A stretch of 64,000 nt of DNA from Pseudomonas triticifolii. GTDB lineage: Bacteria > Pseudomonadota > Gammaproteobacteria > Pseudomonadales > Pseudomonadaceae. Positions 47,647 through 56,780 of this stretch are shown one piece after another. The stretch's first letter is position 1. The number at the start of each line of letters is the position of its first letter. Both the position numbers and the translations under genes were made by a program. Location of the stretch: contig NZ_JACONV010000005.1 in assembly GCF_014358015.1 (NCBI RefSeq), positions 62,001-126,000 of the forward strand, in the 5' to 3' direction. The notes under the pieces are model-generated. The model was not told the DNA's origin and ran no database searches. It saw only the letters and a list, made by a program, of their open reading frames with translations.

Positions 47647-48447
47647 TCAGCGGTGAGTGGCGATCCAGATCAGCAGGCCCGCCTGAAACACGGCGAAAGT
47701 GACCAGGCACGCAATCGTGAAGCGCAGGCTGCTGTCTTCACGCTTGTATTTGCTGACCCGATCCTCATGCTGGCGAATGGTGACTTCCTGCTCCAGCAGA
47801 TTCTTCTCGGCTTTTTCCAGCATCTGCGAGGCTTCAAGGATCTCGATGATCTGCACCTTGTCGTTGTTCCAGGTGCTGTGCAGATTGCCGACGTGGACGT
47901 CCTTGATGCTGCCTTTCATGTGCTGGGCATCGGCGTAGACCACTTCGAAGCCCAACGTACGCAGAAAGTGGTCACGACGCAGGCGCGTGTCTTCGTTGAG
48001 GCCGTCCTTGCTCGCCAGCGCCACACTCTCGATCTTATACGATGACCATTTGCGCTGAGCCCAGTGCACGCCATGGGCAATCAGAAAACGGCCGATACCC
48101 CGGTTCCAGGGCTCGATCTGCAGACCGGACTCGGGTCCGAAGCGCACCATGCGTTTTTCGTGATCGACCCAGATATCCAGGTTGTTTTGCTCCTTGCGCA
48201 CTCGCTGGCCGGGCAGTTGAATGCTGATGCGCAGCAGGCTCAGCTCTTTGCTGTGACGCTCGGCGCGTCCGAATTGAACGAAGCGCAGCGGTCGGCCGCC
48301 CGTGGCCCGGTCGGTCGGTAAGGGTGACAGACGCAGCATCTGGAACTGCTCGGGCACCACGTCTTCCCACGGCTGCGGCGGCGCAGGCGCGGCAGCTTCC
48401 GCGTTCTCGGGTTCAGCGATGGTGTCGGTCATAGTCGTGTCAGTCAT
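47647..48447 (-). CDS. Conserved hypothetical protein with coiled coil and C-terminal membrane helix
   Basis: Protein of 266 aa. An Ala/Pro/Glu-rich start is followed by a folded domain (about 35-190; IEPWNRGIGRFLIAHGVHWA, FLRTLGFEVVYADAQ). Parts of this look like an acetyltransferase-type fold, but no clear acetyl-CoA loop is seen. Then comes a charged coiled coil (about 205-240; LEKAEKNLLEQEVTIRQHED) and one membrane helix at the end (FTIACLVTFAVFQAGLLIWI). It would be tail-anchored in the inner membrane with the domain inside the cell. It is placed between prmB and aroC as in other Pseudomonas. Function unknown. Confidence 0.7.
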   Translation of the reverse strand: MTDTTMTDTIAEPENAEAAAPAPPQPWEDVVPEQFQMLRLSPLPTDRATGGRPLRFVQFGRAERHSKELSLLRISIQLPGQRVRKEQNNLDIWVDHEKRMVRFGPESGLQIEPWNRGIGRFLIAHGVHWAQRKWSSYKIESVALASKDGLNEDTRLRRDHFLRTLGFEVVYADAQHMKGSIKDVHVGNLHSTWNNDKVQIIEILEASQMLEKAEKNLLEQEVTIRQHEDRVSKYKREDSSLRFTIACLVTFAVFQAGLLIWIATHR

Positions 48448-48559
48448 CAGTGGCGGTCCTGTCCTTGGCGCTGTGCAGCAAACACAACGCCAGCACTCCG
48501 CTATCGGCAGCCTTTTGCCAGACTGAAGGGTTTACGGTTTGCTGGCGTCCAATCTTCCG

Positions 48560-49546
48560 TCAAGCGGGTGGCAATGCCTTGATGAAGCGCAGGATCCGGG
48601 CCGTCACTTCCTTGGCCAGAGGCTGCGTCGGGTCGCGGTAGGACAGCAGTTGTTGCTCAAGATCGTCCGGGACAATGCGCAGCACGTGATTCATGCCATC
48701 GATCAGTGCCAGCTCGGCGTCAGGCCTGGCTTTCTGCAGCAGCAGGGCGTCGCCCACACCGACCTGAATGTCGTTGCGACCCTGGACGATCAATGCGGGC
48801 ATTTTCAGTTCGCCGAATGCGGCGGCCGGATCCGGGCGAAACAGCGAGATCAGGTAAGGCTGCACGCTGGGGCGGAACACCACCTCAAGTTCTTGCGGCA
48901 CCTTGTCGTCGGTCTTGCCTGCCTTCAGTTCATCGAGCAGCTCGTTGCTGCGCTGCAACAATTCGGGCGGCAGGCGTTCCTGGAACTGCTCGCGCAGCAC
49001 CTGATCCACCGGGCGCCCGGTGCCTGCTACCGAAATCACCGCCGCAGCGTTGGCTTTCTCCGCAGCCAGGCTCGCCACCAATGCGCCTTCGCTATGCCCC
49101 AGCAGGATTAGCTGGCCCAGGCGCGGGTTAGCTCTGATCGCCCTGACCCAGAGCTGAACGTCGGCAACATAGCGTTCGACACTCAGGTCGCGTTCGTCTG
49201 GGGTCACCGCCTTGCTGGCGGCAACGCCGCGCTTGTCATAGCGCACACTGGCAATGCCATGGGTGGCCAGAATGACTGCCAGGCGTTTCATGCTGTCGTT
49301 GCGTCCGCCTTCCGGGTTGTTGCCGTCGCGGTCCGTCGGGCCTGAGCCTGCAATGATAAGGACCACGGGAACAGGGTTGTCCGCGCGGGGCATCAGCAGC
49401 GTGCCATAGAGCTTGCCATTGCCGGTGTCCACGCTCATGGGCCGTTGCACCACGCTGGGCGTGGCTGCGCTGGCCAGTCCGCTCAGCAGACTGAGCATCA
49501 ATGTCATCGGCAGAACCATCAGGCGCAGCAGGTTTGGAGCTTTCAT
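48560..49546 (-). CDS. Exported alpha/beta hydrolase (S9-like serine hydrolase)
   Basis: Secreted hydrolase of 328 aa. The signal peptide (MKAPNLLRLMVLPMTLMLSL, cleavage after ASA about 27) is followed by an alpha/beta-hydrolase fold with LIIAGSGPTDRDGNN (oxyanion region), ASVRYDKRGVA, the nucleophile elbow LLGHSEGA, Asp in VQGRNDIQVG and His in IDGMNHVLR. The full triad is present. The substrate is unknown. ATG 49546 is used; ATG 49567 with a longer start is possible. It is divergent from aroC, with 164 nt between. Confidence 0.83.
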   Translation of the reverse strand: MKAPNLLRLMVLPMTLMLSLLSGLASAATPSVVQRPMSVDTGNGKLYGTLLMPRADNPVPVVLIIAGSGPTDRDGNNPEGGRNDSMKRLAVILATHGIASVRYDKRGVAASKAVTPDERDLSVERYVADVQLWVRAIRANPRLGQLILLGHSEGALVASLAAEKANAAAVISVAGTGRPVDQVLREQFQERLPPELLQRSNELLDELKAGKTDDKVPQELEVVFRPSVQPYLISLFRPDPAAAFGELKMPALIVQGRNDIQVGVGDALLLQKARPDAELALIDGMNHVLRIVPDDLEQQLLSYRDPTQPLAKEVTARILRFIKALPPA

Positions 49547-49710
49547 CAAGGGATTACCAGATAACATCGCAAGGCCATCATTGGGGCGGGGTCTCGCTTG
49601 GACGCACGCCATCACGGAAGGTTCGAGGATGAACTGAGCGACGAGCCTGCGTATACTGGCGCGCTTGATTCAATGATCCGGTTTTTTGACTGATTTTTCG
49701 GAGCGCCCGC

Positions 49711-50802
49711 ATGTCCGGCAACACTTTCGGCAAGCTGTTCACTGTCACCACTGCCGGCGAAAGCCACGGCCCGGCGCTGGTCGCGATCGTCGATGGCTGC
49801 CCGCCAGGGCTTGAGCTGGACCTGCAGGACCTGCAGCGCGACCTGGATCGCCGCAAGCCGGGCACCAGCCGGCACACCACGCAGCGTCAGGAAGCCGATG
49901 AGGTCGAGATTCTCTCGGGTGTCTTCGAGGGCAAGACCACCGGCGCTTCCATCGGCCTGCTGATCCGCAACACCGATCAGAAGTCCAAGGACTACTCGGC
50001 CATCAAGGATCTGTTCCGGCCCGCTCATGCCGACTACACCTACCACCACAAGTACGGCATCCGCGATTATCGCGGCGGCGGTCGCAGCTCGGCGCGTGAA
50101 ACCGCCATGCGCGTGGCAGCAGGTGCCATTGCCAAGAAATACCTGGCGACCCAGGGCATTGTCATTCGTGGCTACATGAGCCAGTTGGGTCCTATCCAGA
50201 TTCCGTTCAAGACCTGGGATTCGGTAGAGGACAACGCGTTCTTCTGCCCCGACCCTGACAAGGTGCCGGAACTGGAAGCCTATATGGACCAGTTGCGTCG
50301 TGATCAGGATTCGGTCGGCGCGAAGATTACTGTCGTTGCCGAGGGCGTCATGCCGGGTCTGGGCGAGCCGATCTTCGATCGCCTGGATGCCGAACTGGCC
50401 CATGCGCTGATGAGCATCAATGCCGTCAAAGGCGTGGAAATAGGCGCAGGCTTTGATTGCGTTGCCCAGCGTGGCACCGAGCATCGTGACGAAATGACGC
50501 CTGAAGGGTTTCTGTCCAATCAGGCGGGCGGCATTCTGGGCGGGATCTCGTCTGGTCAGCCGATCATCGCGCACCTGGCGCTCAAGCCGACGTCCAGCAT
50601 CACCACGCCGGGCCGTTCCATCGATGTCGATGGCAACGCTGCCGACGTCATCACCAAAGGTCGTCACGATCCGTGCGTCGGCATTCGCGCCACACCGATT
50701 GCCGAAGCCATGATGGCAATCGTGCTGCTGGACCATCTGCTGCGCCATCGCGGTCAGAATGCCGACGTCAGCGTGAATACGCCTGTGCTGGCTCAGTTGT
50801 AA
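49711..50802 (+). CDS. aroC: Chorismate synthase AroC
   Basis: Last enzyme of the shikimate pathway, 363 aa, using reduced FMN. Signatures are [21 protein letters not shown] near the start (first chorismate synthase motif), [18 protein letters not shown] and the C-terminal [18 protein letters not shown]. Length and all three signatures are normal. An MFS gene and mtnB follow closely on the same strand. Confidence 0.97.
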   Translation: MSGNTFGKLFTVTTAGESHGPALVAIVDGCPPGLELDLQDLQRDLDRRKPGTSRHTTQRQEADEVEILSGVFEGKTTGASIGLLIRNTDQKSKDYSAIKDLFRPAHADYTYHHKYGIRDYRGGGRSSARETAMRVAAGAIAKKYLATQGIVIRGYMSQLGPIQIPFKTWDSVEDNAFFCPDPDKVPELEAYMDQLRRDQDSVGAKITVVAEGVMPGLGEPIFDRLDAELAHALMSINAVKGVEIGAGFDCVAQRGTEHRDEMTPEGFLSNQAGGILGGISSGQPIIAHLALKPTSSITTPGRSIDVDGNAADVITKGRHDPCVGIRATPIAEAMMAIVLLDHLLRHRGQNADVSVNTPVLAQL

Positions 50803-50832
50803 TGGGCGTTGCCACTGTCGCGGACTGCTAAC

Positions 50833-51996
50833 GTGGCGCCACTTCCCGGCGGACAGTTACCTTACTGGCGGCTGTCCGGTTTTTATCTGTGTTACTTCGC
50901 CTTGCTGGGTTCGGCGGCACCTTTCATGGCGCTGTACCTGCATCACCTCGGGTTTTCCAGTGCGCGGATTGGCGAGCTGATCGCCATTCCCATGCTGATG
51001 CGCTGTGTGGCACCCAATATATGGGGCTGGTTGGGCGACTACACCGGGCGGCGGCTGACCATTGTCCGCTTTGGCGCGATCTGCACGCTGCTGGCGTTCT
51101 CGCTCATCTTGCTTGACCACAGTTATGCCTGGCTGGCGTTGGTTATGGCCTTGTACGCGTTCTTCTGGCACGCGATTCTGCCGCAGTTTGAAGTCATCAC
51201 GCTGGCACACCTGCAAGGCCAGACGGCACGTTACAGCCAGATCCGGCTGTGGGGCTCGATCGGGTTCATTCTTGCCGTGGTGGTGCTCGGTCGTCTGTTC
51301 GAGTGGTTCACTCTGGACCTGTTTCCCTACATTCTTCTGGCGATCATGGCCGGTATCGCCGTCAGCAGTTGGTGGGTGCCCAATGCGCAGCCGCAGGTCT
51401 CGGCCCGGCCAGCAGAAGAGGGCGGCTTTCTCAAGCAATTGATGCGACCCGGTGTACTGGCGTTCTATATCAGTGTGGCACTGATGCTGCTCAGTCATGG
51501 GCCCTATTACACGTTTCTCACGCTGCATCTGGAGGCGCTGGGTTACGGTCGCGGCCTGATCGGTTTGCTGTGGGCCGTGGGCGTGGTGGCTGAAGTCTTG
51601 ATGTTTATGGTCATGAGTCGGGTTCTGCAGCATTTTTCCGTGCGTCAGGTGCTGCTGGCCAGTTTTTTGTTGGCGGCACTGCGCTGGCTGTTGCTGGGCG
51701 CATTTGCCGAGTACCTGGCGGTGTTGCTGATCGCTCAGGTCATGCACGCTGCAACATTCGGCAGCTTTCACGCCGCTGCCATCCATTTCGTGCAACGTAG
51801 CTTCGGCCCGCGTCAGCAAGGTCAGGGGCAAGCGCTCTATGCCGCGCTGTCCGGTGTTGGCGGTGCGCTGGGCGCGCTGTACGCAGGCTACAGCTGGAAT
51901 GCGCTGGGTTCATTCTGGACCTTTGCCATTGCCAGCGTTGCGGCACTGGCCGCAGCCATCATGATTGTCACACCCAGGAAAGAGGAAGGTGTATGA
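50833..51996 (+). CDS. MFS transporter (phenylpropionate-permease-like, MFS_1-like)
   Basis: Twelve-helix transporter of 387 aa. It shows the MFS loop 2-3 signature as GWLGDYTGRRLTIVRFG and an internal RLWGSIGFILAVVVLG typical of the HcaT/MFS_1-like branch. The start is uncertain: GTG 50833 (reading APLPGGQLPYWRLSGFYLCY) matches relatives; TTG 50809 is in frame upstream and no ATG precedes the first helix. Its stop overlaps the mtnB start (ATGA), so it is coupled to methionine salvage and may carry a related substrate; that is inference. Confidence 0.83.
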   Translation: MAPLPGGQLPYWRLSGFYLCYFALLGSAAPFMALYLHHLGFSSARIGELIAIPMLMRCVAPNIWGWLGDYTGRRLTIVRFGAICTLLAFSLILLDHSYAWLALVMALYAFFWHAILPQFEVITLAHLQGQTARYSQIRLWGSIGFILAVVVLGRLFEWFTLDLFPYILLAIMAGIAVSSWWVPNAQPQVSARPAEEGGFLKQLMRPGVLAFYISVALMLLSHGPYYTFLTLHLEALGYGRGLIGLLWAVGVVAEVLMFMVMSRVLQHFSVRQVLLASFLLAALRWLLLGAFAEYLAVLLIAQVMHAATFGSFHAAAIHFVQRSFGPRQQGQGQALYAALSGVGGALGALYAGYSWNALGSFWTFAIASVAALAAAIMIVTPRKEEGV

Positions 51997-52607
51997 CCCG
52001 CGAACAATTGACACAGCAGATCATCGAGGCCGGCCGTTTTCTGTATGGCCGCGGCTGGTCGCCTGCCACCAGCAGCAATTATTCGGTGCGATTGTCGGCC
52101 AGCGAAGCGCTGCTGACTGTGTCCGGCAAGCACAAGGGCCAGTTGGGCACCGACGATGTGCTGGCCACTGACCTGCACGGCTCCAGCCTGGAGCCAGGCA
52201 AGAAGCCGTCTGCCGAAACGCTGTTGCACACTCAGTTGTACAGCTGCAAGCCGCAGGTAGGCGCAGTGCTGCACACCCATTCGGTGAACGCGACGGTACT
52301 GTCCAGGCTGACCGATGCCGATCATCTGGTGTTTGAGGATTACGAACTGCAGAAGGCTTTCCAGGGCGTGGTCACTCACGAGTCACGGGTGATGGTGCCG
52401 ATCTTCGACAATGATCAGGATATCGCCCGCCTGGCCGCCAAGGTGCAGCCGTGGCTCGACGCTCATCCCGATTGCACCGGTTATCTGATTCGCGGCCACG
52501 GCCTGTATACCTGGGGAGCGCAAATGAGCGATGCATTGCGTCAGATCGAGGCCTTCGAGTTTCTGTTCGAATGCGAATTGAAGATGCGTGCGGTATTGAA
52601 CCGCTGA
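51993..52607 (+). CDS. mtnB: Methylthioribulose 1-phosphate dehydratase MtnB
   Basis: Methionine salvage enzyme of 204 aa with the class II aldolase fold. It dehydrates 5-methylthioribulose-1-phosphate. Zinc ligands are His94 and His96 (AVLHTHSVNAT) and the later His in RGHGLYTWG; GWSPATSSNYSVRL is the phosphate-binding start. It overlaps the MFS gene by 4 nt and is followed by mtnD and mtnC. Confidence 0.95.
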   Translation: MTREQLTQQIIEAGRFLYGRGWSPATSSNYSVRLSASEALLTVSGKHKGQLGTDDVLATDLHGSSLEPGKKPSAETLLHTQLYSCKPQVGAVLHTHSVNATVLSRLTDADHLVFEDYELQKAFQGVVTHESRVMVPIFDNDQDIARLAAKVQPWLDAHPDCTGYLIRGHGLYTWGAQMSDALRQIEAFEFLFECELKMRAVLNR

Positions 52608-52693
52608 GCGTCACGCGATAAACAAGAGTGTGTGCCTGACCGGCCTGTAAAAGCCGGAAGGCGTTGCCAAGCCTTGAGCCGAGGATTCATACC

Positions 52694-53239
52694 ATGAGTA
52701 GCCTGTCCGTTTATCACGTTTCAAGCCCCGAGGTCCCCAACAAGGTACTGACTCACCTTGAAGACATCGCGTCGACCCTGGCCGAGCAGGGCGTTTCGTT
52801 TGCGCGCTGGGAAGCCGCTACGCCAATCACGCCGGGTGCCTCTCAGGAAGAGGTCATCCATGCCTATCGCAGCCAGATCGACGCGCTGATGACCGAGCAC
52901 GGTTATGTGACCGTTGATGTCATCAGCCTCAACAGCGATCACCCGCAGAAAGCCGAGTTGCGTGCAAAATTTCTTGAAGAGCACCGCCATGGCGAGGACG
53001 AAGTACGTTTCTTCGTCGCGGGCCGTGGCTTGTTCACGCTGCACATCGACGATTATGTGTACGCCGTGCTGTGCGAAAAGAATGACCTGATTTCCGTCCC
53101 TGCCGGAACGAAGCACTGGTTCGACATGGGCGAGAACCCTCATTTCGTCGCCATCCGCCTGTTCAATAATCCTGAAGGCTGGGTGGCGAACTTCACCGGC
53201 GAAGACATCGCCGGTCGTTTTCCAAGGCTTGAAGACTGA
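52694..53239 (+). CDS. mtnD: Acireductone dioxygenase MtnD
   Basis: Cupin dioxygenase of 181 aa acting on 1,2-dihydroxy-3-keto-5-methylthiopentene. With Fe it gives the methionine precursor ketoacid; with Ni it gives a CO-releasing off-pathway product. Metal ligands are His97, His99, Glu103 (EEHRHGEDEVRFF) and His141 (PAGTKHWFDMG), at the positions known for the family. The ATG at 52694 has CGAGGA upstream; an in-frame ATG at 52664 is less likely. Confidence 0.95.
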   Translation: MSSLSVYHVSSPEVPNKVLTHLEDIASTLAEQGVSFARWEAATPITPGASQEEVIHAYRSQIDALMTEHGYVTVDVISLNSDHPQKAELRAKFLEEHRHGEDEVRFFVAGRGLFTLHIDDYVYAVLCEKNDLISVPAGTKHWFDMGENPHFVAIRLFNNPEGWVANFTGEDIAGRFPRLED

Positions 53240-53266
53240 CTTGTTGCTTGAAAGGAGCCACACCTG

Positions 53267-53959
53267 ATGCCCATCAAAGCCATCCTCACGGATATCGAAG
53301 GCACGACCAGTGCGGTGAGTTTCGTGTTCGACGTGTTGTTTCCGTTCGCGGAAAAGCACTTGCCGGACTTTGTTCGCCAGAATGCCGACAAACCCGCCGT
53401 TGCGGCGCAATTGCAGGCCGTGCGCAGCGACAGTGGCGAACCTGACGCCGACGTCGAGCGGGTCATCGAGATTCTCTTGCAGTGGATTGCCGCGGATCGC
53501 AAGGCCACGCCGCTCAAGGCGCTGCAAGGCATGGTCTGGGAGCAGGGTTACGACGCCGGCCAGCTCAAGGGGCACGTGTACCCCGACGCAGTCGAGGCTT
53601 TGAAACGCTGGCATGAAGAGGGTTACAGGCTCTACGTCTATTCCTCGGGCTCGATCCAGGCCCAGAAGCTGATTTTTGGCTGCTCCGAGGCCGGTGATCT
53701 TTCCGGATTGTTCAGTGGTTATTACGACACTACGTCCGGCCCCAAGCGTGAGGCGCAATCGTACCGAACGATTACTCAAGCCATCGGCTGTGAACCTGGG
53801 GACATTCTGTTTCTTTCCGACATCGTCGAAGAGCTGGATGCCGCTCAGGCGGCTGGCATGGCCACCTGTGGCCTCGTGCGCGCCGACGGACTTCTGGTGG
53901 GCCATCAGAATGTCGCCAGCTTCGCGGCCATTGACCCGAAGGGCTTCCAGGCACCCTGA
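53267..53959 (+). CDS. mtnC: Enolase-phosphatase E1 MtnC
   Basis: HAD-superfamily bifunctional enzyme of 230 aa that enolises and dephosphorylates 2,3-diketo-5-methylthiopentyl-1-phosphate. HAD motif I is the atypical DIEGTT (Asp9, Glu11), characteristic of MtnC. Motif II is [12 protein letters not shown], and the acidic motif is [13 protein letters not shown]. It lies 27 nt after mtnD with AAGGAG upstream. It completes the mtnB-mtnD-mtnC order; mtnA and mtnP are not in the window. Confidence 0.95.
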   Translation: MPIKAILTDIEGTTSAVSFVFDVLFPFAEKHLPDFVRQNADKPAVAAQLQAVRSDSGEPDADVERVIEILLQWIAADRKATPLKALQGMVWEQGYDAGQLKGHVYPDAVEALKRWHEEGYRLYVYSSGSIQAQKLIFGCSEAGDLSGLFSGYYDTTSGPKREAQSYRTITQAIGCEPGDILFLSDIVEELDAAQAAGMATCGLVRADGLLVGHQNVASFAAIDPKGFQAP

Positions 53960-54181
53960 CGGCGCGCCTTTCTGCGAACGTATTTTCTATCAATCAGTCA
54001 CTTGCTGTAGGCAGTGTCCTTCCATTGTGTAGGGCTCTGCCGGGCAGTGAGTGCGTTAATCCTGTTTGTTTGGGTCGTTGTTTTTAAACGTTGTTAATCG
54101 TGTAAGTTTCGCGCCTTCAGACCCCTCGTCAATCAAATTGCCAACAGTGCATGTGTCGAGGGTGCGTAGGGAGCGGCCGCG

Positions 54182-54904
54182 ATGTGCAGTGCCATGACAG
54201 ACAGCGTAACAATGGGCTTATTGATAGAGCAGATGGTCAACACGATCACCGAATTCGACAGCCAGACCGCCATCGAGAATGCGCTTGAGTGGCTGCGGCG
54301 CGAGTGCGGCTGCGAAAAAGCAATGTTTTACCAGCTCAAGAGCGCTCGTCTGCTGGCGCTCGTCACCTCTAACGTCGACGAAGCCTGGCGTCGTGAGTAT
54401 GGGCGGGGGCAGATGATCGCTCAGGACCCGGTGATCCGCTTCTACCGCAATAACCTTGGATTTCTGGATTGGCGAGATGCGCTGCGGCTGTTTCCTGCCC
54501 CTGTCTGGTATGAAGAAGCGTTGGTCGCGTGTCATCTGTTGCCTGCGATGTCTTACGGCTACACCGGCCATTGTCGAGACATGAACAGTGTGACCTCGGT
54601 CATTACCCTGGGCGGCATGCGGAGTCCGCTTGGTCCTGACGACAAGTACCTGATCACCAGCCTGGTACCGGTGCTGCATCGGGTATGCCGTGGGATAGGG
54701 TCCAACTCTCGCGGGCTGACCCGAAAGGAACTGGAAATATTGCAGTGGGCCAGAAATGGCAAGACGGCTTGGGAGATTTCGGTGATTCGAGGTGTCTCAG
54801 AGGCTACGGTCAAGTATCACTTCAAGACGATCTACTCAAAGCTGGGCGTTGCCAACAAGGCACAGGCTGTCGGGGAAGCCCTGTGTCGCGGGCTGATCGG
54901 ATAA
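54182..54904 (+). CDS. LuxR family regulator with autoinducer-binding domain (LuxR solo)
   Basis: Quorum-sensing type regulator of 240 aa. The N-terminal AHL-binding domain keeps the ligand residues of the TraR/LasR family: Trp69 and Tyr73 (WRREY), Asp82-Pro83 (AQDPV) and Trp97 (FLDW). The C-terminal LuxR helix-turn-helix spans about 176-235 (LTRKELEILQWARNGKTAWE, VSEATVKYHFKTIYSKLGV). ATG 54182 has AGGGAG upstream; ATG 54194 is an alternative. No luxI-type synthase lies in the window and I see no lux-box dyad in the 222-bp spacer before it, so it is probably a solo reading signals made elsewhere. Confidence 0.87.
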   Translation: MCSAMTDSVTMGLLIEQMVNTITEFDSQTAIENALEWLRRECGCEKAMFYQLKSARLLALVTSNVDEAWRREYGRGQMIAQDPVIRFYRNNLGFLDWRDALRLFPAPVWYEEALVACHLLPAMSYGYTGHCRDMNSVTSVITLGGMRSPLGPDDKYLITSLVPVLHRVCRGIGSNSRGLTRKELEILQWARNGKTAWEISVIRGVSEATVKYHFKTIYSKLGVANKAQAVGEALCRGLIG

Positions 54905-54911
54905 ACAGGCC

Positions 54912-54950
54912 AAAAAAACCGCGACAACAAATCAGCATTGTTATCGCGGT
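54912..54950 (-). terminator. Terminator of the DUF3509 gene
   Basis: On the minus strand ACCGCGATAACAA/TTGTTGTCGCGGT (13-bp stem, one mismatch) is followed by seven T residues. It could also stop luxR transcripts weakly. Confidence 0.8.
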
Positions 54951-55014
54951 GAACAAGGGATGAGAGAGCGTACAGCGGTGTCGCCCCGGCGGGAGCGACA
55001 TAAAACGTGAAGCA

Positions 55015-55293
55015 TCAACGCGTGTGATAAGTCGGCAGGTCGAAGCGGTGCTGGCTTTGCAGCATCGAAATCGCCGGCAGTTCACTGGCTTGTGCAGCCA
55101 GGTCGCGACGAATGGCGCTGATGACCCATTCCAGTTGAACCGGAGTGTGCAGTTGCGCATAAGACACGGAGCGACGGATCTGTTTGCCTTCATCGTTACG
55201 CAGCGACAACAGCACACCGCCGTCTGGACGTGGCTGGGTGGTAACGGTGTAGTCGGAGAATACGGAAGCGAATTTTTCTTGAATAAAAGTCAT
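55015..55293 (-). CDS. DUF3509 domain-containing protein, 92 aa
   Basis: Small soluble protein typical of Pseudomonas. It starts MTFIQEKFASVFSDYTVTTQ, has RPDGGVLLSLRNDEGKQIRR in the middle and ends in DLPTYHTR. Start ATG 55293 is preferred because GGAG stands 9 nt upstream; an in-frame ATG at 55308 lacks such a site. The length of 92 aa matches the family. Function unknown. Confidence 0.8.
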   Translation of the reverse strand: MTFIQEKFASVFSDYTVTTQPRPDGGVLLSLRNDEGKQIRRSVSYAQLHTPVQLEWVISAIRRDLAAQASELPAISMLQSQHRFDLPTYHTR

Positions 55294-55628
55294 GTCTAGC
55301 GGCTCCATTGCTCACGGGATAACAAGCTTGGTAGTACTAGTGCAGTGTCTGTGCCAGTATTCGCTATAAAATATTTACCTTTAAAATCATACACTTAGAA
55401 TATTTCGAATTTCATCTCTTCGTGCATTTTGCATGAAAGCCTGTCGTGCATCCTGCATTTTGCCGTTTATAGGGAACCAAATGCCTGGCGTGATGATCGG
55501 ATCAACATTTTTCGCTATCCACGGCATAGGTTGATCCTGATCGAACAGCTGGCAAGACTTGCGGTCAGTGTGTTTACCGCTACCGGGTACATCGGATTCC
55601 CGGATGACCGCGCGCCAAGGAGCAACTG
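55294..55628. other. 335-bp AT-rich spacer between DUF3509 and ankyrin genes
   Basis: More AT-rich than its surroundings, with several GCATTTTGC / TGCAT repeats (GTGCATTTTGCATG, GTGCATCCTGCATTTTGCC at about 55421-55454). Open frames exist on both strands but have no ribosome sites or known products. It should hold the divergent promoters of both flanking genes. Confidence 0.4.
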
Positions 55629-56168
55629 ATGACTGATTCAACGAGCCACCAACCCAAGACGATGACGGACGAAGAAACTGCAGAGTTCGCCGAACAGGTG
55701 TTCAACGTCGCTCGCCAGGGCGATGCAGTGATGCTCGAACGCCTTCTGAAAAAGGGACTGCCAGCGGACCTGCGCAACCACAAGGGCGACACCTTGCTGA
55801 TGCTGGCCAGCTATCACGGCCATCAGGACGCTGTGCGCGTGCTGCTGGACCACAAGGCCAACCCCGAAATTCGTAACGATAATGGTCAGAGCCCTATCGC
55901 CGGTGCAGCCTTCAAGGGCGACCTGGCGGTGGTGAAAATGCTCGTCGAAGGCGGCGCAGAAGTCGAAGGCGCGTCGGCTGATGGGCGCACTGCATTGATG
56001 ATGGCGGCCATGTTCAACCGTACGGAGATTGTCGACTACCTGATCGCCCAGGGTGCCGACCCGCATGTCCGTGATGCCAAAGGCGTGAATGCGCTGGGCG
56101 CGGCCCAGACCATGGGTGCGACCGGAACGGCAGAGCAGTTGAGCAAGCTGGGTGTGCAGCCGGTCTGA
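55629..56168 (+). CDS. Ankyrin repeat domain-containing protein
   Basis: 179 aa with about four ankyrin repeats from residue 20 on: GDAVMLERLLKKGLPADLRN, GDTLLMLASYHGHQDAVRVL, GQSPIAGAAFKGDLAVVKML, GRTALMMAAMFNRTEIVDYL. No signal peptide, so cytoplasmic. It resembles the AnkB-type proteins found near catalase genes in Pseudomonas, but no catalase gene is here. Binding partner unknown. A strong terminator follows. Confidence 0.85.
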   Translation: MTDSTSHQPKTMTDEETAEFAEQVFNVARQGDAVMLERLLKKGLPADLRNHKGDTLLMLASYHGHQDAVRVLLDHKANPEIRNDNGQSPIAGAAFKGDLAVVKMLVEGGAEVEGASADGRTALMMAAMFNRTEIVDYLIAQGADPHVRDAKGVNALGAAQTMGATGTAEQLSKLGVQPV

Positions 56169-56196
56169 GCCGCACCCCGTCGATGCCAATGGCGTA

Positions 56197-56239
56197 GAGG
56201 CGCGAAGGATTTCCCGTTATCCTTCGCGCCTCTTTTTTT
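56197..56239 (+). terminator. Strong terminator after the ankyrin gene
   Basis: GAGGCGCGAAGGAT/ATCCTTCGCGCCTC, a perfect 14-bp stem, followed by seven T residues. Confidence 0.95.
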
Positions 56240-56261
56240 ACCCGCTATCAGGATCGTCCCC

Positions 56262-56780
56262 ATGAAAGACTCACTCGTCGAATTAATCAGCAAAATCAGT
56301 TCCGGGTGCATGGGTGATGAAGACATCGTGCGGGTCGCCGACGAGGCCGCCCAGGCATACGCCGATCCGCAGGCGTTTCTGACAGCCAATCCCGACATCA
56401 ACTACGACGACACTTTCCCGATTCCGCTGGGTGAGTGGGTGGTGGTGGGCAGCTTGCCGGAGACCGTATTGTTTCAAGCCGACACGTATGCCGATTTGTT
56501 CGAACAGATCGTCCAGTCTTTCGGCAAGGACGTGACGTTCAACATCAAGCCTAAACAACTGAGCAAAATAGAGCCGCTTGTGGCGCTCAATCGTATTCAG
56601 ATTCAGTTGAGCAGCATGAACAAGGAAATGGGCGGCTATGTACTGATGGACTTCAGTCAGCCGCTGGACGATGAGCTCCAGGCCGTTCTGGTGTTCGGCA
56701 GCGATGAAGCGCGTGTGCTGGAGCTGGCAGCGGCAGCCGGCATTCATGCCGTGCCATCGCTGCAGGCGCTGCGCGGTTAA
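56262..56780 (+). CDS. Conserved hypothetical protein, 172 aa
   Basis: Acidic soluble protein with no signal peptide. The N-terminal part is helical (MKDSLVELISKISSGCMGDE). The middle has ADTYADLFEQIVQSFG; the C-terminal part (GGYVLMDFSQPLDDELQAVL, LELAAAAGIHAVPSLQALRG) suggests an alpha/beta fold. I do not recognise the family with certainty. The start ATG 56262 has ATCAGGA upstream. Its last codons overlap the end of the convergent ZIP gene by 4 nt. Confidence 0.65.
   Translation: MKDSLVELISKISSGCMGDEDIVRVADEAAQAYADPQAFLTANPDINYDDTFPIPLGEWVVVGSLPETVLFQADTYADLFEQIVQSFGKDVTFNIKPKQLSKIEPLVALNRIQIQLSSMNKEMGGYVLMDFSQPLDDELQAVLVFGSDEARVLELAAAAGIHAVPSLQALRG

Noticed and set aside
50803-50832. Short ATG...TAA frame between aroC and the MFS gene as a leader peptide
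   Set aside because: Only nine codons, no attenuator stem and no enrichment in a regulatory amino acid.
53960-54181. Possible lux box upstream of the LuxR-type gene
   Set aside because: No 18-20 bp dyad of the ACCTG...CAGGT kind could be found in the spacer.
55387-55641. Minus-strand open frame of 84 codons in the AT-rich spacer
   Set aside because: Its start overlaps the ankyrin start, it has no ribosome site, and codon use is unlike any neighbour.
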